Below, piece after piece: positions 45,616-55,249 of a stretch of 64,000 bases of DNA. The notes under the pieces are model-generated. The model worked only from the letters and a program-made list of their open reading frames with translations, was not told the origin of the DNA and did not search any database. The stretch is from Candidatus Zixiibacteriota bacterium (GTDB taxonomy: Bacteria > Zixibacteria > MSB-5A5 > GN15 > FEB-12). The translations under genes and the position numbers were made by a program. The number at the start of each line of letters is the position of its first letter. The stretch's first letter is position 1. Where the stretch lies: assembly GCA_020346225.1 (NCBI GenBank), contig CP070777.1, positions 2,830,703 to 2,894,702 on the forward strand. Reading direction: 5' to 3'.

Positions 45616-46371
45616 ATGGATACCCCTCTGATACAGATTGAAAACCTTTGTAAGAGCTTTGACGGTCACGAGGTTCTCAGCGGCGTCAGCATCGATATAC
45701 CGCGCGGCGACTCCATTGTCGTCATCGGTCAGTCCGGTTGCGGCAAATCAGTCCTGATTAAGCATCTCATCCGCCTCCTTGAGCCGGATAGCGGCCGCGT
45801 CCTTTTTGACGGGGAGGATATCAGCCGCCTCAAGACCGGCGAGCTTACCCGTCTGCGCCAGCGTTTCGGTATGCTCTTTCAGTCGGCCGCCCTGTTCGAC
45901 TCGCTCACCGTCGCCGAAAACGTTGGCCTCGGCCTCAAAGAATCGCGGCGCCACTCCGCCGCCGAAGTAGAAGATATCGTCAGCGAAAAACTCGATCTCG
46001 TCGGCCTCTCCGACGCCGCTGACAAAAGCCCGGCCGAGCTTTCCGGCGGCATGCGCAAACGTGCCGGTCTGGCCCGGGCCATCGCCGCTTCACCCGACGT
46101 GCTCCTCTACGACGAACCGACCACCGGCCTCGACCCCGTCACCGGCGACATGATCAATCAACTTATTGTCGATCTCCGCGAGAAACTCTCCGTGACCTCC
46201 GTTGCCGTCACTCATGACCTCACCTCCGCCTATCGCATCGCCGACCGCATTGTTATGCTCTATAACGGCCGCGTGCAGTTTGCGGGCACGCCCGATGAAA
46301 TCAAATCGTCAACCGACCCGGTGGTAAAGCAGTTCATCAGCGGCAGCGCCACCGGCCCGATTCAGGTGTAA
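45616..46371 (+). CDS. mlaF: MlaF-family ABC transporter ATPase
   Basis: A 251-aa ABC ATPase. Walker A is VIGQSGCGKSVLIKHL near residues 37-52, the signature is ELSGGMRKRAGLARAI, and Walker B is VLLYDEPTTGLDP. The GMRKR form of the signature is typical of MlaF/Mkl ATPases. ATG 45616 follows one base after the mlaE stop (TGATATG). It would energise the MlaE permease. radA starts 3 nt after its stop. Confidence 0.94.
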   Translation: MDTPLIQIENLCKSFDGHEVLSGVSIDIPRGDSIVVIGQSGCGKSVLIKHLIRLLEPDSGRVLFDGEDISRLKTGELTRLRQRFGMLFQSAALFDSLTVAENVGLGLKESRRHSAAEVEDIVSEKLDLVGLSDAADKSPAELSGGMRKRAGLARAIAASPDVLLYDEPTTGLDPVTGDMINQLIVDLREKLSVTSVAVTHDLTSAYRIADRIVMLYNGRVQFAGTPDEIKSSTDPVVKQFISGSATGPIQV

Positions 46372-46374
46372 GCG

Positions 46375-47739
46375 GTGGCAACCTCCCGAAAGAGTAAAAC
46401 CGCCTTTTTCTGCACGCGGTGCGGCGCCGAGCATCCCCGCTGGCAGGGCCAGTGCCGCGAGTGCGGCGAGTGGAACTGCCTGGCCGAAGAAAAACTCGCA
46501 CCCCGCCAAAGCAAGACCGGCCGCGTGACCGCCTCTAAACCGATTCCCGTCGCTCGCATTACCGGCGACACCGCCGCCGGCTTTGTCACCGGCATCAACG
46601 AACTCGACCGCGTCCTTGGCGGCCGTCTCCTGCCTGGTATGACCGTCCTGCTCGGCGGCGAGCCGGGTATCGGTAAATCCACCCTCGTGCTCCAGGCCGC
46701 CGAGGCTTACTCCGCCGCCGGCCTGCCTGTTCTCTATGCCACCGGCGAGGAATCACCTTCCCAGCTCAAGATGCGTGCCGCCCGGCTCGGCGTTACCGGC
46801 GACAGAGTATCAGTTCTCAATACCACCAGCCTCGACGAGACTCTCGATGCCCTCGCATCCGGTGAGTATCGCATTATCATCGTCGATTCCATTCAGACCA
46901 TGGCCACCGACGAACTCGATTCACCCCCCGGCACCGTGGCCCAAGTGCGCGAGGTCAGCTACCGCCTGATAAATCACGCTAAAGCCGCCGGCACCGGCCT
47001 GTTCTTGATCGGCCACGTTACCAAGGACGGCATGGTGGCTGGCCCCAAGCTGCTGGAACATATGGTCGATACCGTCATCTACTTCGAAGGCGACAGCACT
47101 CATCTGTACCGTATGCTCCGTGCCACCAAAAACCGTTTCGGTTCGGTGTCGGAAATCGGCCTGTTTGAAATGCAGCCGGACGGTCTGATCGAGGTCGCCA
47201 ATCCGTCGACTCTCTTTCTCTCCGACCAGGCCCAGGCCCCCCGCTCCGGCTCGGTCGTTGCGGCCATCTGCGAGGGCAACCGTCCCATCCTTGTCGAGCT
47301 GCAGGCGCTTGTCACCGCTGCCAGCTACGGCACCCCCCAGCGGGTGGCCGGCGGGATCGACCAGAAGCGGCTGGCCCTGCTTCTTGCTATCCTTGAAAAG
47401 CGGTGCGGCTATCCGATGGGCACCAACGACGTCTTCGCGTCGGTGGCCGGCGGTCTGAGGCTTTCCGAGCCGGCTCTTGACCTGCCCCTGATAGCGGCCA
47501 TCGTATCATCGCTGCTCAACAAACCGCTCGACGCGCGTACCGCCGTTGTGGGCGAGGTCGGCCTTTCGGGCGAAGTACGGGGTGTCGCTATGGCCGACCG
47601 TCGAGTCTCCGAGGCCGCCCGCCTCGGCTTCAAAAGAATGCTGATTCCCCGTGTCAACGCCGACAAACTCTCCGGCGCCGAGCTCGAAATAACCGGCGTC
47701 GATAACATCCAGACCGCCTTGGATATTGTCCTTGGATAA
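46375..47739 (+). CDS. radA: DNA repair protein RadA/Sms
   Basis: A 454-aa protein with an N-terminal zinc ribbon ([19 protein letters not shown], four cysteines), a RecA-like core with Walker [19 protein letters not shown], the RadA-specific KNRFG motif in [18 protein letters not shown], and a C-terminal Lon-protease-like domain ([20 protein letters not shown]). RadA drives branch migration in recombination. GTG 46375 is the start; the 3' end overlaps tgt by 14 nt. Confidence 0.96.
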   Translation: MATSRKSKTAFFCTRCGAEHPRWQGQCRECGEWNCLAEEKLAPRQSKTGRVTASKPIPVARITGDTAAGFVTGINELDRVLGGRLLPGMTVLLGGEPGIGKSTLVLQAAEAYSAAGLPVLYATGEESPSQLKMRAARLGVTGDRVSVLNTTSLDETLDALASGEYRIIIVDSIQTMATDELDSPPGTVAQVREVSYRLINHAKAAGTGLFLIGHVTKDGMVAGPKLLEHMVDTVIYFEGDSTHLYRMLRATKNRFGSVSEIGLFEMQPDGLIEVANPSTLFLSDQAQAPRSGSVVAAICEGNRPILVELQALVTAASYGTPQRVAGGIDQKRLALLLAILEKRCGYPMGTNDVFASVAGGLRLSEPALDLPLIAAIVSSLLNKPLDARTAVVGEVGLSGEVRGVAMADRRVSEAARLGFKRMLIPRVNADKLSGAELEITGVDNIQTALDIVLG

Positions 47740-48871
47740 GATCTTTACCCTGCATAACACCGACCAGAGCGCCCGGCGCGGCGACGTCACCACCCCTCAC
47801 GGTGTCTTCCGGACTCCCGCCTTCATGCCGGTCGGCACCTCGGGCGCCGTTAAAGCGCTTACCGCCGAAGACCTCGAACAGATGGGCGCCGACATCATGC
47901 TCGCCAACACCTACCATCTGTACCTGCGGCCCGGCCACGAAATCATCAAGTCCCAGGGCGGCCTGGCGGCGTTCACCGGCTGGAACAAACCCACCCTTAC
48001 CGACAGCGGCGGTTACCAGGTTTTCTCCCTGCAGGATATATCGAAAATCTCCGACGACGGCGTCCGTTTTCAATCGCATCACGACGGTTCCTATCACATG
48101 TTCACGCCCGAAAAAGTCATCTAGATTCAGCACGCGATAGGCGCCGATATCATCATGGCCCTCGACCAGTGCGTCCCCTATCCCGCCGACAAAAAGCTAG
48201 CCGCCACCGGCGTCGCCCGTACCTTCGATTGGGCCGGGCGCTGCTTGGATCGCCACAACACGCTGAAGGTGGAAAGCAACAAGCACGGCGGGCCACTCAT
48301 GTTCGGCATCATACAGGGTTCCGTCTACAACGACCTGCGCACTCAATCGGCCGAGCAGATCTTGTCGCTCGATTTCCCTGGCAACGCCATCGGCGGCCTG
48401 TCGGTGGGGGAGAGCAAGCAGGAGATGGAGGACACCCTGACCCACGCCATTCAATACCTGCCCGCCGAAAAGCCGCGCTATCTGATGGGCGTCGGCTATC
48501 CCGAGGATATCCTCATGGCCGTATCCTGTGGTGTCGACATGTTCGACTGTGTTTTGCCCACCCGCAATGCCCGCACCGGTAATGTTTTCACTTCGCGTGG
48601 TCAGATAACTTACCGCAATGCCGACTTCGCCGATGACAACCGCCCTCTCGACCCCGACTGCGACTGCAAAGTCTGTCGGCGTTACAGCCGCGCCTACATA
48701 AGGCATCTTTATAACCAGTCGGAGATAACCGGCATGGGTCTGGCTTCATACCATTCCAGTTACTTTTACCAGAATCTCATGAGAAGTATCAGGAAAGCTG
48801 TCGAGGAAAATCGATTCGAGCAGTTCCGCCGCGAGTTTCTTGACACTTACCGGGCCGGGCCTGACGCCTGA
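47726..48871 (+). pseudogene. tgt: Queuine tRNA-ribosyltransferase, interrupted by an in-frame TAG
   Basis: Two consecutive pieces in one frame together make a full-length Tgt of about 381 codons. The TAG at 48122-48124 (codon 133) falls in TPEKVI-stop-IQHAIGAD, where homologues carry a Glu or Gln, one base change from TAG. Everything else is intact: Asp in [10 protein letters not shown] (about residue 93), nucleophile Asp274 in VDMFDCVLPTRNARTG, and the zinc site CDCKVC with a distal His. Tgt inserts preQ1 into tRNA wobble position 34. Start is TTG 47726 or TTG 47732. TAG is a regular stop elsewhere here (1874, 34988), so this is a nonsense mutation, a read error, or a suppressed codon. If translation restarts, only the C-terminal piece (from about 48155) is made. 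Confidence 0.85.
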
Positions 48872-48876
48872 ACCCG

Positions 48877-49491
48877 TCACATCTTCAGCGTGAACAGATA
48901 ACCCACCGTCACCCGAAAATCGTTGAACCGGAATCTCTGACCCGCCAGCGAAAAACGGTCCGGCGACAGCTGGCTGTAGTAAATGTACTTCGGATTCGTT
49001 TCGGTGATGCCGATTTCGATCGAGTACGATCTCAATATCCTCAGCCCCGCCGTTATGCGAAAACCCACGGCATCGCTCACACTGACATCGGTAATGCCAA
49101 AGTTCGTCAGGAGCGAATCTGCCGTGGCCGGCGACGGCGTGAAGTGATTCAGCGACCAGACGATGCCGACACCCAGATACCCGGTGAGCCGGTCGGTCCC
49201 ACGGTAGTACAGCCATTCGCCTGACAGAATGGCCCGGTGCATGTCCCCATCGGGAAAAGTAGCCGAGCTGACCTCGCCGTAACGGTAGTCCAGCGCCGCC
49301 CTCAGCACGAACGGGTGGTTGAACAGCATCTCGTACTTGACCGTCAGCTCCGGCCCCCCTGAAACGACCGAACTCGGCCCGTTCATACCGGCCGTCACGT
49401 GCAGGTTCATGTGGTTCAGCGTATCCTGTACCGTCGGATTTAGCGGATAGAGGGGAAGACTCATGAGCGCGGCCAAAGCCAGTGCTGTCAA
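48877..49491 (-). CDS. Small outer-membrane beta-barrel-like protein
   Basis: A 204-aa protein on the minus strand, convergent with tgt and separated from it by 5 nt. It begins with a signal-like hydrophobic segment (TALALAALMSLPLYPL) and continues as alternating beta strands (FVLRAALDYRYGEVSSATF, LTGYLGVGIVWSLNHF, DFRVTVGYLFTLKM), consistent with an 8- to 10-strand barrel. TTG 49491 was chosen because AAGGAG lies 8 nt upstream. It matches no family I can name, and its neighbours give no functional clue. Confidence 0.65.
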   Translation of the reverse strand: MTALALAALMSLPLYPLNPTVQDTLNHMNLHVTAGMNGPSSVVSGGPELTVKYEMLFNHPFVLRAALDYRYGEVSSATFPDGDMHRAILSGEWLYYRGTDRLTGYLGVGIVWSLNHFTPSPATADSLLTNFGITDVSVSDAVGFRITAGLRILRSYSIEIGITETNPKYIYYSQLSPDRFSLAGQRFRFNDFRVTVGYLFTLKM

Positions 49492-49829
49492 AAGAATACT
49501 CCTTCTAAGTGTCCTTACTTATATAACGTATAGAGGCAACGGAAAGGTAATTTTATTTATCCACGTTTCAAACATTGTGCGGCCACCGGGCTTTTCCGGC
49601 CGGGAAAAAACCGGCTAAAATGGATGCCGGAATCACCGAACTCCACGCTTCGGCCGGCCCCGGTAAGTCATTGAACCACAAGAGAACAATCTTGGTTTTT
49701 GAGCCTGAAAGCGGTTGACATCGGGGCATAATCCAGTATATTAGGTGTTTTGTTTGCTGGCTGTGAATAAATTCACAAAGGAATGAGACTAATAAGGCTA
49801 TATGTCAAAATAACTTAATGGAGTTACCT
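49492..49829. other. Divergent intergenic region
   Basis: About 340 nt between the minus-strand barrel gene and the aldehyde dehydrogenase. It holds the plus-strand promoter at 49715-49742 and, on the minus strand, an AT-rich TATATA near 49520-49525 that may be the -10 of the barrel gene. An imperfect palindrome, TTTTCCGG-CCGGGAAAA, lies at 49592-49609. No gene is seen. Confidence 0.5.
49715..49742 (+). promoter_or_regulatory. Promoter of the aldehyde dehydrogenase gene
   Basis: Perfect TTGACA at 49715-49720, a 16-nt spacer and TATATT at 49737-49742. Predicted +1 is about 49749, leaving an 80-nt leader that ends in GGAG before ATG 49830. Confidence 0.7.
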
Positions 49830-51323
49830 ATGAGCGATCCCAAAGTCTTTAAGAATTTCATAAACGGCCGGTGGGTCGAATCGAAATCAGGACAGACCTT
49901 TGAAAACCGCAACCCCGCGGACACCGATGACCTCGTTGGTATCTTCCAGAAATCCACTCCCGACGATGTGAACATGGCCATTGAAGCCGCCGCCGAAGCT
50001 CATAAAAAATGGCGGCTGGTCCCGGCTCCCAAAAGAGGCGAGCTTCTTTACCGGGTCGCCGATCGACTCTTTAAGGAAAAAGAAGCCATCTCCCGGCAGA
50101 TGACGCGCGAAATGGGCAAGATCATCAAGGAGACTCGCGGCGATACCCAGGAAGCTATCGACATGACTTACTACATGGCCGGCGAGGGACGGCGCCTCTT
50201 CGGTATGACGACACCTTCCGAAATGACCAACAAATTCAATATGACTATCCGGCAGCCGCTCGGTGTCTGCTGTTTCATCACGCCTTGGAACTTCCCCATC
50301 GCCATCCCTTCGTGGAAGATGATGCCCGCCCTGATATGCGGCAACACTATCGTTATCAAGCCGGCCACCGATACTCCGGCCTCGGTCGCCTACCTGATGA
50401 AGGTGTGCGAGGAGGAAGGCGTTCCGCCGGGAGTCGTCAACATGGTCACCGGTTCCGGCGGCGCCCTCGGTGATGCCCTCATTAAGCATCCCGCCGTAAA
50501 AGTCGTTTCCTTCACCGGCTCTACGGAAGTCGGGCGTAAAGTCTCCGAAGGCTGTGCCGGGACGTTTAAGCACTCCTGCCTGGAAATGGGCGGCAAGAAC
50601 GTGCAGATAGTTATGGACGACGCCGACCTCGACCTGGCTGTTGACGGCGCCCTGTGGGGCGCGTTCGGCACTACCGGACAGCGCTGCACCGCTACCAGCC
50701 GCCTTATCGTGCACAAGGACGTGGTCGCGAAAATGACTTCGATGCTGGTGGAACGGGCCAGCAATCTGAAGGTCGGCAACGGCCTTGATGAATCGGTCGA
50801 GATGGGACCCTGCATCAACAAGGGCCAGCTCGAAACCGTTCTCGGCTATATCGAGATCGGCAAGAAAGAAGGCGCCAGGCTCGAAACCGGCGGCGAAGAG
50901 CTTAAGGGCGGCGCGTACGATAAAGGTTTCTTCCTGCAACCCACCATCTTCTCCGGTGTCACGCAGAAGATGCGTATCTGGAAAGAGGAAATCTTCGGCC
51001 CGGTGCTCAGTATCGCCGCTTTTGATTCTTTCGAGCAGGCCGTCGAGATGGCCAACGATACCGTCTACGGTCTCTCGGCCTCTATTTACACGCGTGACAT
51101 TAACAAGGCTTATGTCGCTATGCGCGACGTATACACGGGTATCTTTTACGTTAACGCTCCGACGATCGGCGCCGAAACCCATTTGCCGTTCGGCGGCACC
51201 AAGGAAACCGGCAACGGCCACCGCGAAGCGGCCACGGCCGCTCTCGATGTCTTCAGCGAGTGGAAATCGGTCTATGTCGATTTCTCCGGTACCCTGCAGA
51301 GAGCGCAAATCGATAACGCCTGA
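49830..51323 (+). CDS. NAD(P)-dependent aldehyde dehydrogenase
   Basis: A 497-aa ALDH-superfamily enzyme. The cofactor/active-site motifs are [26 protein letters not shown], the general base in [18 protein letters not shown] and the catalytic cysteine in [13 protein letters not shown]. The end ([20 protein letters not shown]) resembles semialdehyde dehydrogenases. It oxidises an aldehyde to an acid; the substrate is not clear from sequence. ATG 49830 has GGAG 6 nt upstream. A 184-nt gap separates it from the P-loop protein downstream; that gap has no T-run terminator, so read-through is possible. Confidence 0.93.
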   Translation: MSDPKVFKNFINGRWVESKSGQTFENRNPADTDDLVGIFQKSTPDDVNMAIEAAAEAHKKWRLVPAPKRGELLYRVADRLFKEKEAISRQMTREMGKIIKETRGDTQEAIDMTYYMAGEGRRLFGMTTPSEMTNKFNMTIRQPLGVCCFITPWNFPIAIPSWKMMPALICGNTIVIKPATDTPASVAYLMKVCEEEGVPPGVVNMVTGSGGALGDALIKHPAVKVVSFTGSTEVGRKVSEGCAGTFKHSCLEMGGKNVQIVMDDADLDLAVDGALWGAFGTTGQRCTATSRLIVHKDVVAKMTSMLVERASNLKVGNGLDESVEMGPCINKGQLETVLGYIEIGKKEGARLETGGEELKGGAYDKGFFLQPTIFSGVTQKMRIWKEEIFGPVLSIAAFDSFEQAVEMANDTVYGLSASIYTRDINKAYVAMRDVYTGIFYVNAPTIGAETHLPFGGTKETGNGHREAATAALDVFSEWKSVYVDFSGTLQRAQIDNA

Positions 51324-51507
51324 GCCCGTCAGATGCGGTGGAGTGAATTCATGGTACCAGATATGTATTCCGCTTGTCGTGAAACCGGCTTCAGGTTGTG
51401 GTATCTGATTCTGTTTATCTGGATGTCTTCATCGATATGACTCTCCGAGATGATTGATGCTACTGACCGTGAACAGCTGACATGAACAAAATTACCCGGA
51501 GATAACA

Positions 51508-52857
51508 ATGGCAAGGAATCGCAAGAAAATAATCATCATGGGAGCGGCCGGAAGAGACTTCCACAATTTCAACGTTCTGTACCGCGATAACAGAAACGTT
51601 GAGGTGGTTGCTTTCACCGCCGCCCAGATTCCCGATATCGAGGGCCGCCGCTACCCGGCCAAACTGGCCGGCAAACTCTATCCGAAGGGAATTCCGATTC
51701 ACGAAGAGGCGAAACTCCTCGACCTCATCAAGAAACACGGTGTCGATGAAGTGGTCTTTTCGTATTCCGATGTCCCGTATCAGTACGTCATGGAGCGCGC
51801 CGCCTATGTCATGACGGCCGGTGCCCGCTTTTCGGTCGAGAGCGGCGATGCCACCATGGTCAGGTCCAAAAAGCCGGTCGTGGCCGTCTGCGCCGTCCGA
51901 ACCGGCTGCGGCAAGTCGCAGACGACTCGCAAGGTGGCCGAGGTGCTCCAGTCGATGGGCAAGAAAGTGGTCGCCATACGTCATCCCATGCCCTACGGCG
52001 ACCTGGCCAAACAGGCCTGCCAGCGTTTTGCCACCCTGGCCGACCTGGACAAGAACAAATGCACTATCGAGGAGCGCGAGGAATACGAACCCCACATCAA
52101 CCGCGGCATCGTGGTTTATGCCGGCGTCGACTATGAGATGATTGTCCGCCAGGCCGAAAAGGAAGCCGACATCATCCTCTGGGACGGCGGCAACAACGAC
52201 ATGTCCTTCTACAAAGCCGACCTCTATATCACCGTCGTTGACCCCCACCGGCCCGGCCACGAACTGTCCTACTATCCGGGACAGAACAATCTCCTTCTGG
52301 CTGATGTGATTGTCATAAACAAGATCGACTCGGCCGACCCCGACGGCGTCGCCGAAGTGCGGGAGAACATCGCCGCTTATAATCCCGGGGCGACTGTCAT
52401 CGACGCCGCTTCACCGCTCGCCGTCGACAAACCCGAACGGATTCGGGGCAAGAAGGTGCTGGTCGTCGAGGATGGCCCCACGCTGACGCATGGCGAGATG
52501 GCTTACGGCGCCGGCGTTGTCGCCGCCCAGAAATACGGCGCCGCCGAGCTGGTCGACCCCCGGCCTTACACCGTCAAGTCCATCAGTGAGACCTACGAAA
52601 AGTACCCCGAAATCGGTGTCCTTCTTCCGGCCATGGGCTACGGGGACCAGCAGGTCAGGGACCTCGAAACCACCATAAATCGCACCAGGTGCGACCTGGT
52701 CGTCGTGGCCACGCCTATCGACCTCACCCGCATCATCAACATAAAGAAACCCAGCGTGCGCGTGTACTATAACCTGCAGGAAATCGGCAGCCCCGATCTC
52801 ACCGACGTGCTGGGTGACTTTGTCGCGGGTATGAAGAAAGGCAAGAAAAAAAAGTAG
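51508..52857 (+). CDS. Cyclic 2,3-diphosphoglycerate synthetase-like P-loop protein
   Basis: A 449-aa protein. The N-terminal 120 residues form a Rossmann-like domain (KIIIMGAAGRDFHNFNVLYR), followed by a P-loop domain with AVRTGCGKSQTTRKVAEVL near residues 130-148 and the NKIDSAD nucleotide-specificity motif near residue 272. The layout matches the cyclic 2,3-diphosphoglycerate synthetase family known from thermophilic methanogens, where it makes a thermolyte, but bacterial homologues are largely uncharacterised. The tail is Lys-rich (KKGKKKK). The carbamate kinase gene follows at once. An ATG 51508 with GGAGATAAC upstream is clear. Confidence 0.85.
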   Translation: MARNRKKIIIMGAAGRDFHNFNVLYRDNRNVEVVAFTAAQIPDIEGRRYPAKLAGKLYPKGIPIHEEAKLLDLIKKHGVDEVVFSYSDVPYQYVMERAAYVMTAGARFSVESGDATMVRSKKPVVAVCAVRTGCGKSQTTRKVAEVLQSMGKKVVAIRHPMPYGDLAKQACQRFATLADLDKNKCTIEEREEYEPHINRGIVVYAGVDYEMIVRQAEKEADIILWDGGNNDMSFYKADLYITVVDPHRPGHELSYYPGQNNLLLADVIVINKIDSADPDGVAEVRENIAAYNPGATVIDAASPLAVDKPERIRGKKVLVVEDGPTLTHGEMAYGAGVVAAQKYGAAELVDPRPYTVKSISETYEKYPEIGVLLPAMGYGDQQVRDLETTINRTRCDLVVVATPIDLTRIINIKKPSVRVYYNLQEIGSPDLTDVLGDFVAGMKKGKKKK

Positions 52858-52907
52858 ACTGAAACGCGCGGGCGGTGTGCGGCACCCCCCGCCTGAGAGA
52901 TAGCCAG

Positions 52908-53858
52908 ATGTCCCTTAAGAAAACAGCGGTTGTCGCCCTCGGCGGCAATGCCATCACCCGGGCCGGTGAGGAAGACACCATTTATCGGCAGTTTGCCAAT
53001 ACGAGAAAATCCCTCGATGGCATTGTCGAGTTGATTCGCGAGGGTTATAACCTGGTCATCACTCACGGCAACGGCCCTCAGGTCGGCAACGCCCTGTTGC
53101 GCTGCGAGCTCGCCCGCGATAAGGCGCCTTATCTGCCGCTGGGCGTTCTGGTCGCCGATACCGAAGGCGGCATGGGTTACATGATTGAACAATCGCTGCA
53201 AAACCGCTTGCGCGCCGAGGGTATCAACCGACCCGTCGTCACCATCATTACCCAGATGCTCTGCGACGAAAAGGACCCGGCCACGCATAACCCGACCAAG
53301 TTCATCGGCCAGTTCTATAACGAACAGCAGGCCAAAGAATACTCCGAGACCCGGGGTTGGCAGATGAGAACCGATGCCGACCGCGGCTGGCGGCGCGTGG
53401 TACCGTCGCCGGTGCCGTACCGGGCGGTCGAGTCCGAAACCATAAAGACCCTGGTCGAAGCCGGTACTATTGTCATCGCGGCCGGCGGCGGCGGAATCCC
53501 TATTTACATCGATGAAAAGGGCAACTACGAGGGTATTGACGCCGTCATTGACAAGGACCTCGGCTCGGCCGTGGTGGCCTCAGAAATCGGCGCCGAAATC
53601 CTGTCCATCCTGACACCGGTCAGCAACGTTTTCATAAACTTCGGCAAACCCGACCAGAAAGCGCTGGAGCGGGTAACCCTGTCTGAAGTGAAGGCCCATT
53701 ACGGCCAGGGTCAGTTTCCGGCCGGCTCGATGGGACCGAAAATCAGAGCGGCCATCCGGTTTCTTGAAGGCGGCGGCAAACTGGTAACCATTACTTCACT
53801 TGAGAATGCGCTCACGGCCATTTGCGGCAAAGCGGGAACGAGGATCGTACCGGATTGA
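52908..53858 (+). CDS. arcC: Carbamate kinase
   Basis: A 316-aa amino-acid kinase family enzyme. Motifs include VVALGGNAITRAGEE at residues about 7-21, ITHGNGPQVGNALL, IVIAAGGGGIPIYID and GIDAVIDKDLGSAVVASEIG, which are carbamate-kinase signatures. It normally makes ATP from carbamoyl phosphate. The usual arginine deiminase partners (deiminase, ornithine carbamoyltransferase) are not in the window; its neighbours are the cDPGS-like protein and a CCA-adding enzyme. ATG 52908 was chosen over an upstream in-frame ATG at 52875. It ends 2 nt before the next gene. Confidence 0.93.
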   Translation: MSLKKTAVVALGGNAITRAGEEDTIYRQFANTRKSLDGIVELIREGYNLVITHGNGPQVGNALLRCELARDKAPYLPLGVLVADTEGGMGYMIEQSLQNRLRAEGINRPVVTIITQMLCDEKDPATHNPTKFIGQFYNEQQAKEYSETRGWQMRTDADRGWRRVVPSPVPYRAVESETIKTLVEAGTIVIAAGGGGIPIYIDEKGNYEGIDAVIDKDLGSAVVASEIGAEILSILTPVSNVFINFGKPDQKALERVTLSEVKAHYGQGQFPAGSMGPKIRAAIRFLEGGGKLVTITSLENALTAICGKAGTRIVPD

Positions 53859-53860
53859 TA

Positions 53861-55249
53861 ATGTGTAAACTGTCTCAGGAAGCAATCGAAGATATCCTGC
53901 GTAGCGGTCGCATCTTCGAGGTAGGCGGCGCCGTCCGGGACCGTTTCCTTTTCGAAGGACGGTCCGCCAAGGACCGCGACTACCTCGTGACCGGCGTCCC
54001 CTACGACGACCTCACTGCCATTCTCAAGACCCACGGTCGCGTCGACCTGGTCGGGCGCAGCTTCGGCGTAATCAAGTTCACCCAGCACGTAAAGGGCGTG
54101 CCCCACACCTTCGATATTACCCTGCCGCGCAAGGAACATTCCACCGGCATCGGCCACAAGGACTTCCGGGTCGATTTCGACCCCCACCTGAGTGTCGAAG
54201 ATGACCTGCGGCGACGTGATTTTACCATCAACGCCATGGCCTTCGCCCTGGACAATGACGAACTCGTCGACCCGCTGGGCGGCCGCCTCGACCTCAAGAA
54301 TCGGCAGTTGCGCATGGTTTACGAGCAATCGTTTCGGGATGACCCCCTGCGCATGCTGCGTGCCGTTCAGTTCGCCGCCCGCTTCAAATTCATTATCGAG
54401 CCGCAAACGTACCAGGCCCTGCGCGATAACGCCGCCCTTATCAAAACCGTATCGGCCGAGCGCATCGCCGAGGAACTGGACAAACTCCTCGAACTGGCGC
54501 CGGCCCCGTCGGAAGGCCTCCGCCTCATGCAGACGGTCGGTCTTATGAAGGAAATCCTGCCCGAGTTGGAAGAAGGCATCGGCGTCGACCAGCCCGGCGG
54601 CTTTCACAAATATGACGTCTACGAACACACCCTGCGCGTTATTGACGCCTGCCCCCCCGACCTGCTGCTGCGCATGGCCGCCCTCTTCCACGATATAACC
54701 AAACCCCAGCACCGTCAGCTCACCGATACCGGCGCTTCCTTCTACGGTCATGAAAGAACTGGGGCCAGGACTGCCCGGCGCGTTCTCAGCCGGCTGCGCT
54801 ACCCCGGCGATTTCACCCGCGATGTCAGCACCCTCGTTGAGCGCCATATGTTTACCACCGGCGTCACCGATAAGGGCCTGCGGCGCCTGGTCAGGAGAGT
54901 CGGCCTCAAACTTATCTTCCCGCTGCTTGACCTCCGCCGCGCCGACGTCGTCGGCCAGGGCATGGGCGGCTCCACCGACGATGTTGACCGCTTCGAAACG
55001 GATATCAAGGCCGAGCTTGACAAAAAGCCGCCTTTCACTTTTTCTGATTTGGCCGTTGACGGCCACGAGATTATGCGCCTGTTTGGTATCGAACCGGGAG
55101 AAGATGTCGGTCGCATCCTCAGCTACCTGCTGGAATGTGTCCTCGATGATCCCGCCCTTAACGAGAAAGAAAAACTGCAGCAACTTGCTTCGCAATACTA
55201 TCAGCAAAACATAGCCAACAAAAATAGCAACGAGGAATCTGACCAATGA
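53861..55249 (+). CDS. cca: CCA-adding enzyme/tRNA nucleotidyltransferase (class II) with HD domain
   Basis: A 462-aa protein. The class II nucleotidyltransferase head has FEVGGAVRDRFL and KDRDYLVTG (metal Asp pair) in residues 15-50 and DLRRRDFTINAMA near residue 115, then the neck/body RMLRAVQFAARFKF. The C-terminal half is an HD phosphohydrolase-like domain (AALFHDITKPQHR near residue 270). It builds or repairs the CCA end of tRNAs; the tRNA-Sec gene here lacks an encoded CCA. Some family members are poly(A) polymerases, which cannot be excluded. Its stop overlaps the sucC start (ATGA). Confidence 0.92.
   Translation: MCKLSQEAIEDILRSGRIFEVGGAVRDRFLFEGRSAKDRDYLVTGVPYDDLTAILKTHGRVDLVGRSFGVIKFTQHVKGVPHTFDITLPRKEHSTGIGHKDFRVDFDPHLSVEDDLRRRDFTINAMAFALDNDELVDPLGGRLDLKNRQLRMVYEQSFRDDPLRMLRAVQFAARFKFIIEPQTYQALRDNAALIKTVSAERIAEELDKLLELAPAPSEGLRLMQTVGLMKEILPELEEGIGVDQPGGFHKYDVYEHTLRVIDACPPDLLLRMAALFHDITKPQHRQLTDTGASFYGHERTGARTARRVLSRLRYPGDFTRDVSTLVERHMFTTGVTDKGLRRLVRRVGLKLIFPLLDLRRADVVGQGMGGSTDDVDRFETDIKAELDKKPPFTFSDLAVDGHEIMRLFGIEPGEDVGRILSYLLECVLDDPALNEKEKLQQLASQYYQQNIANKNSNEESDQ

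Noticed and set aside
49592-49609. Imperfect palindrome TTTTCCGG-CCGGGAAAA in the divergent region.
   Set aside because: Symmetry is broken by an extra G and there is no second copy or nearby regulator gene; noted only in the intergenic entry.
51324-51507. CCAGATA/TATCTGG inverted repeat in the gap before the cDPGS-like gene.
   Set aside because: Arms are 7 bp and about 55 nt apart with no T-run; not a convincing terminator or operator.
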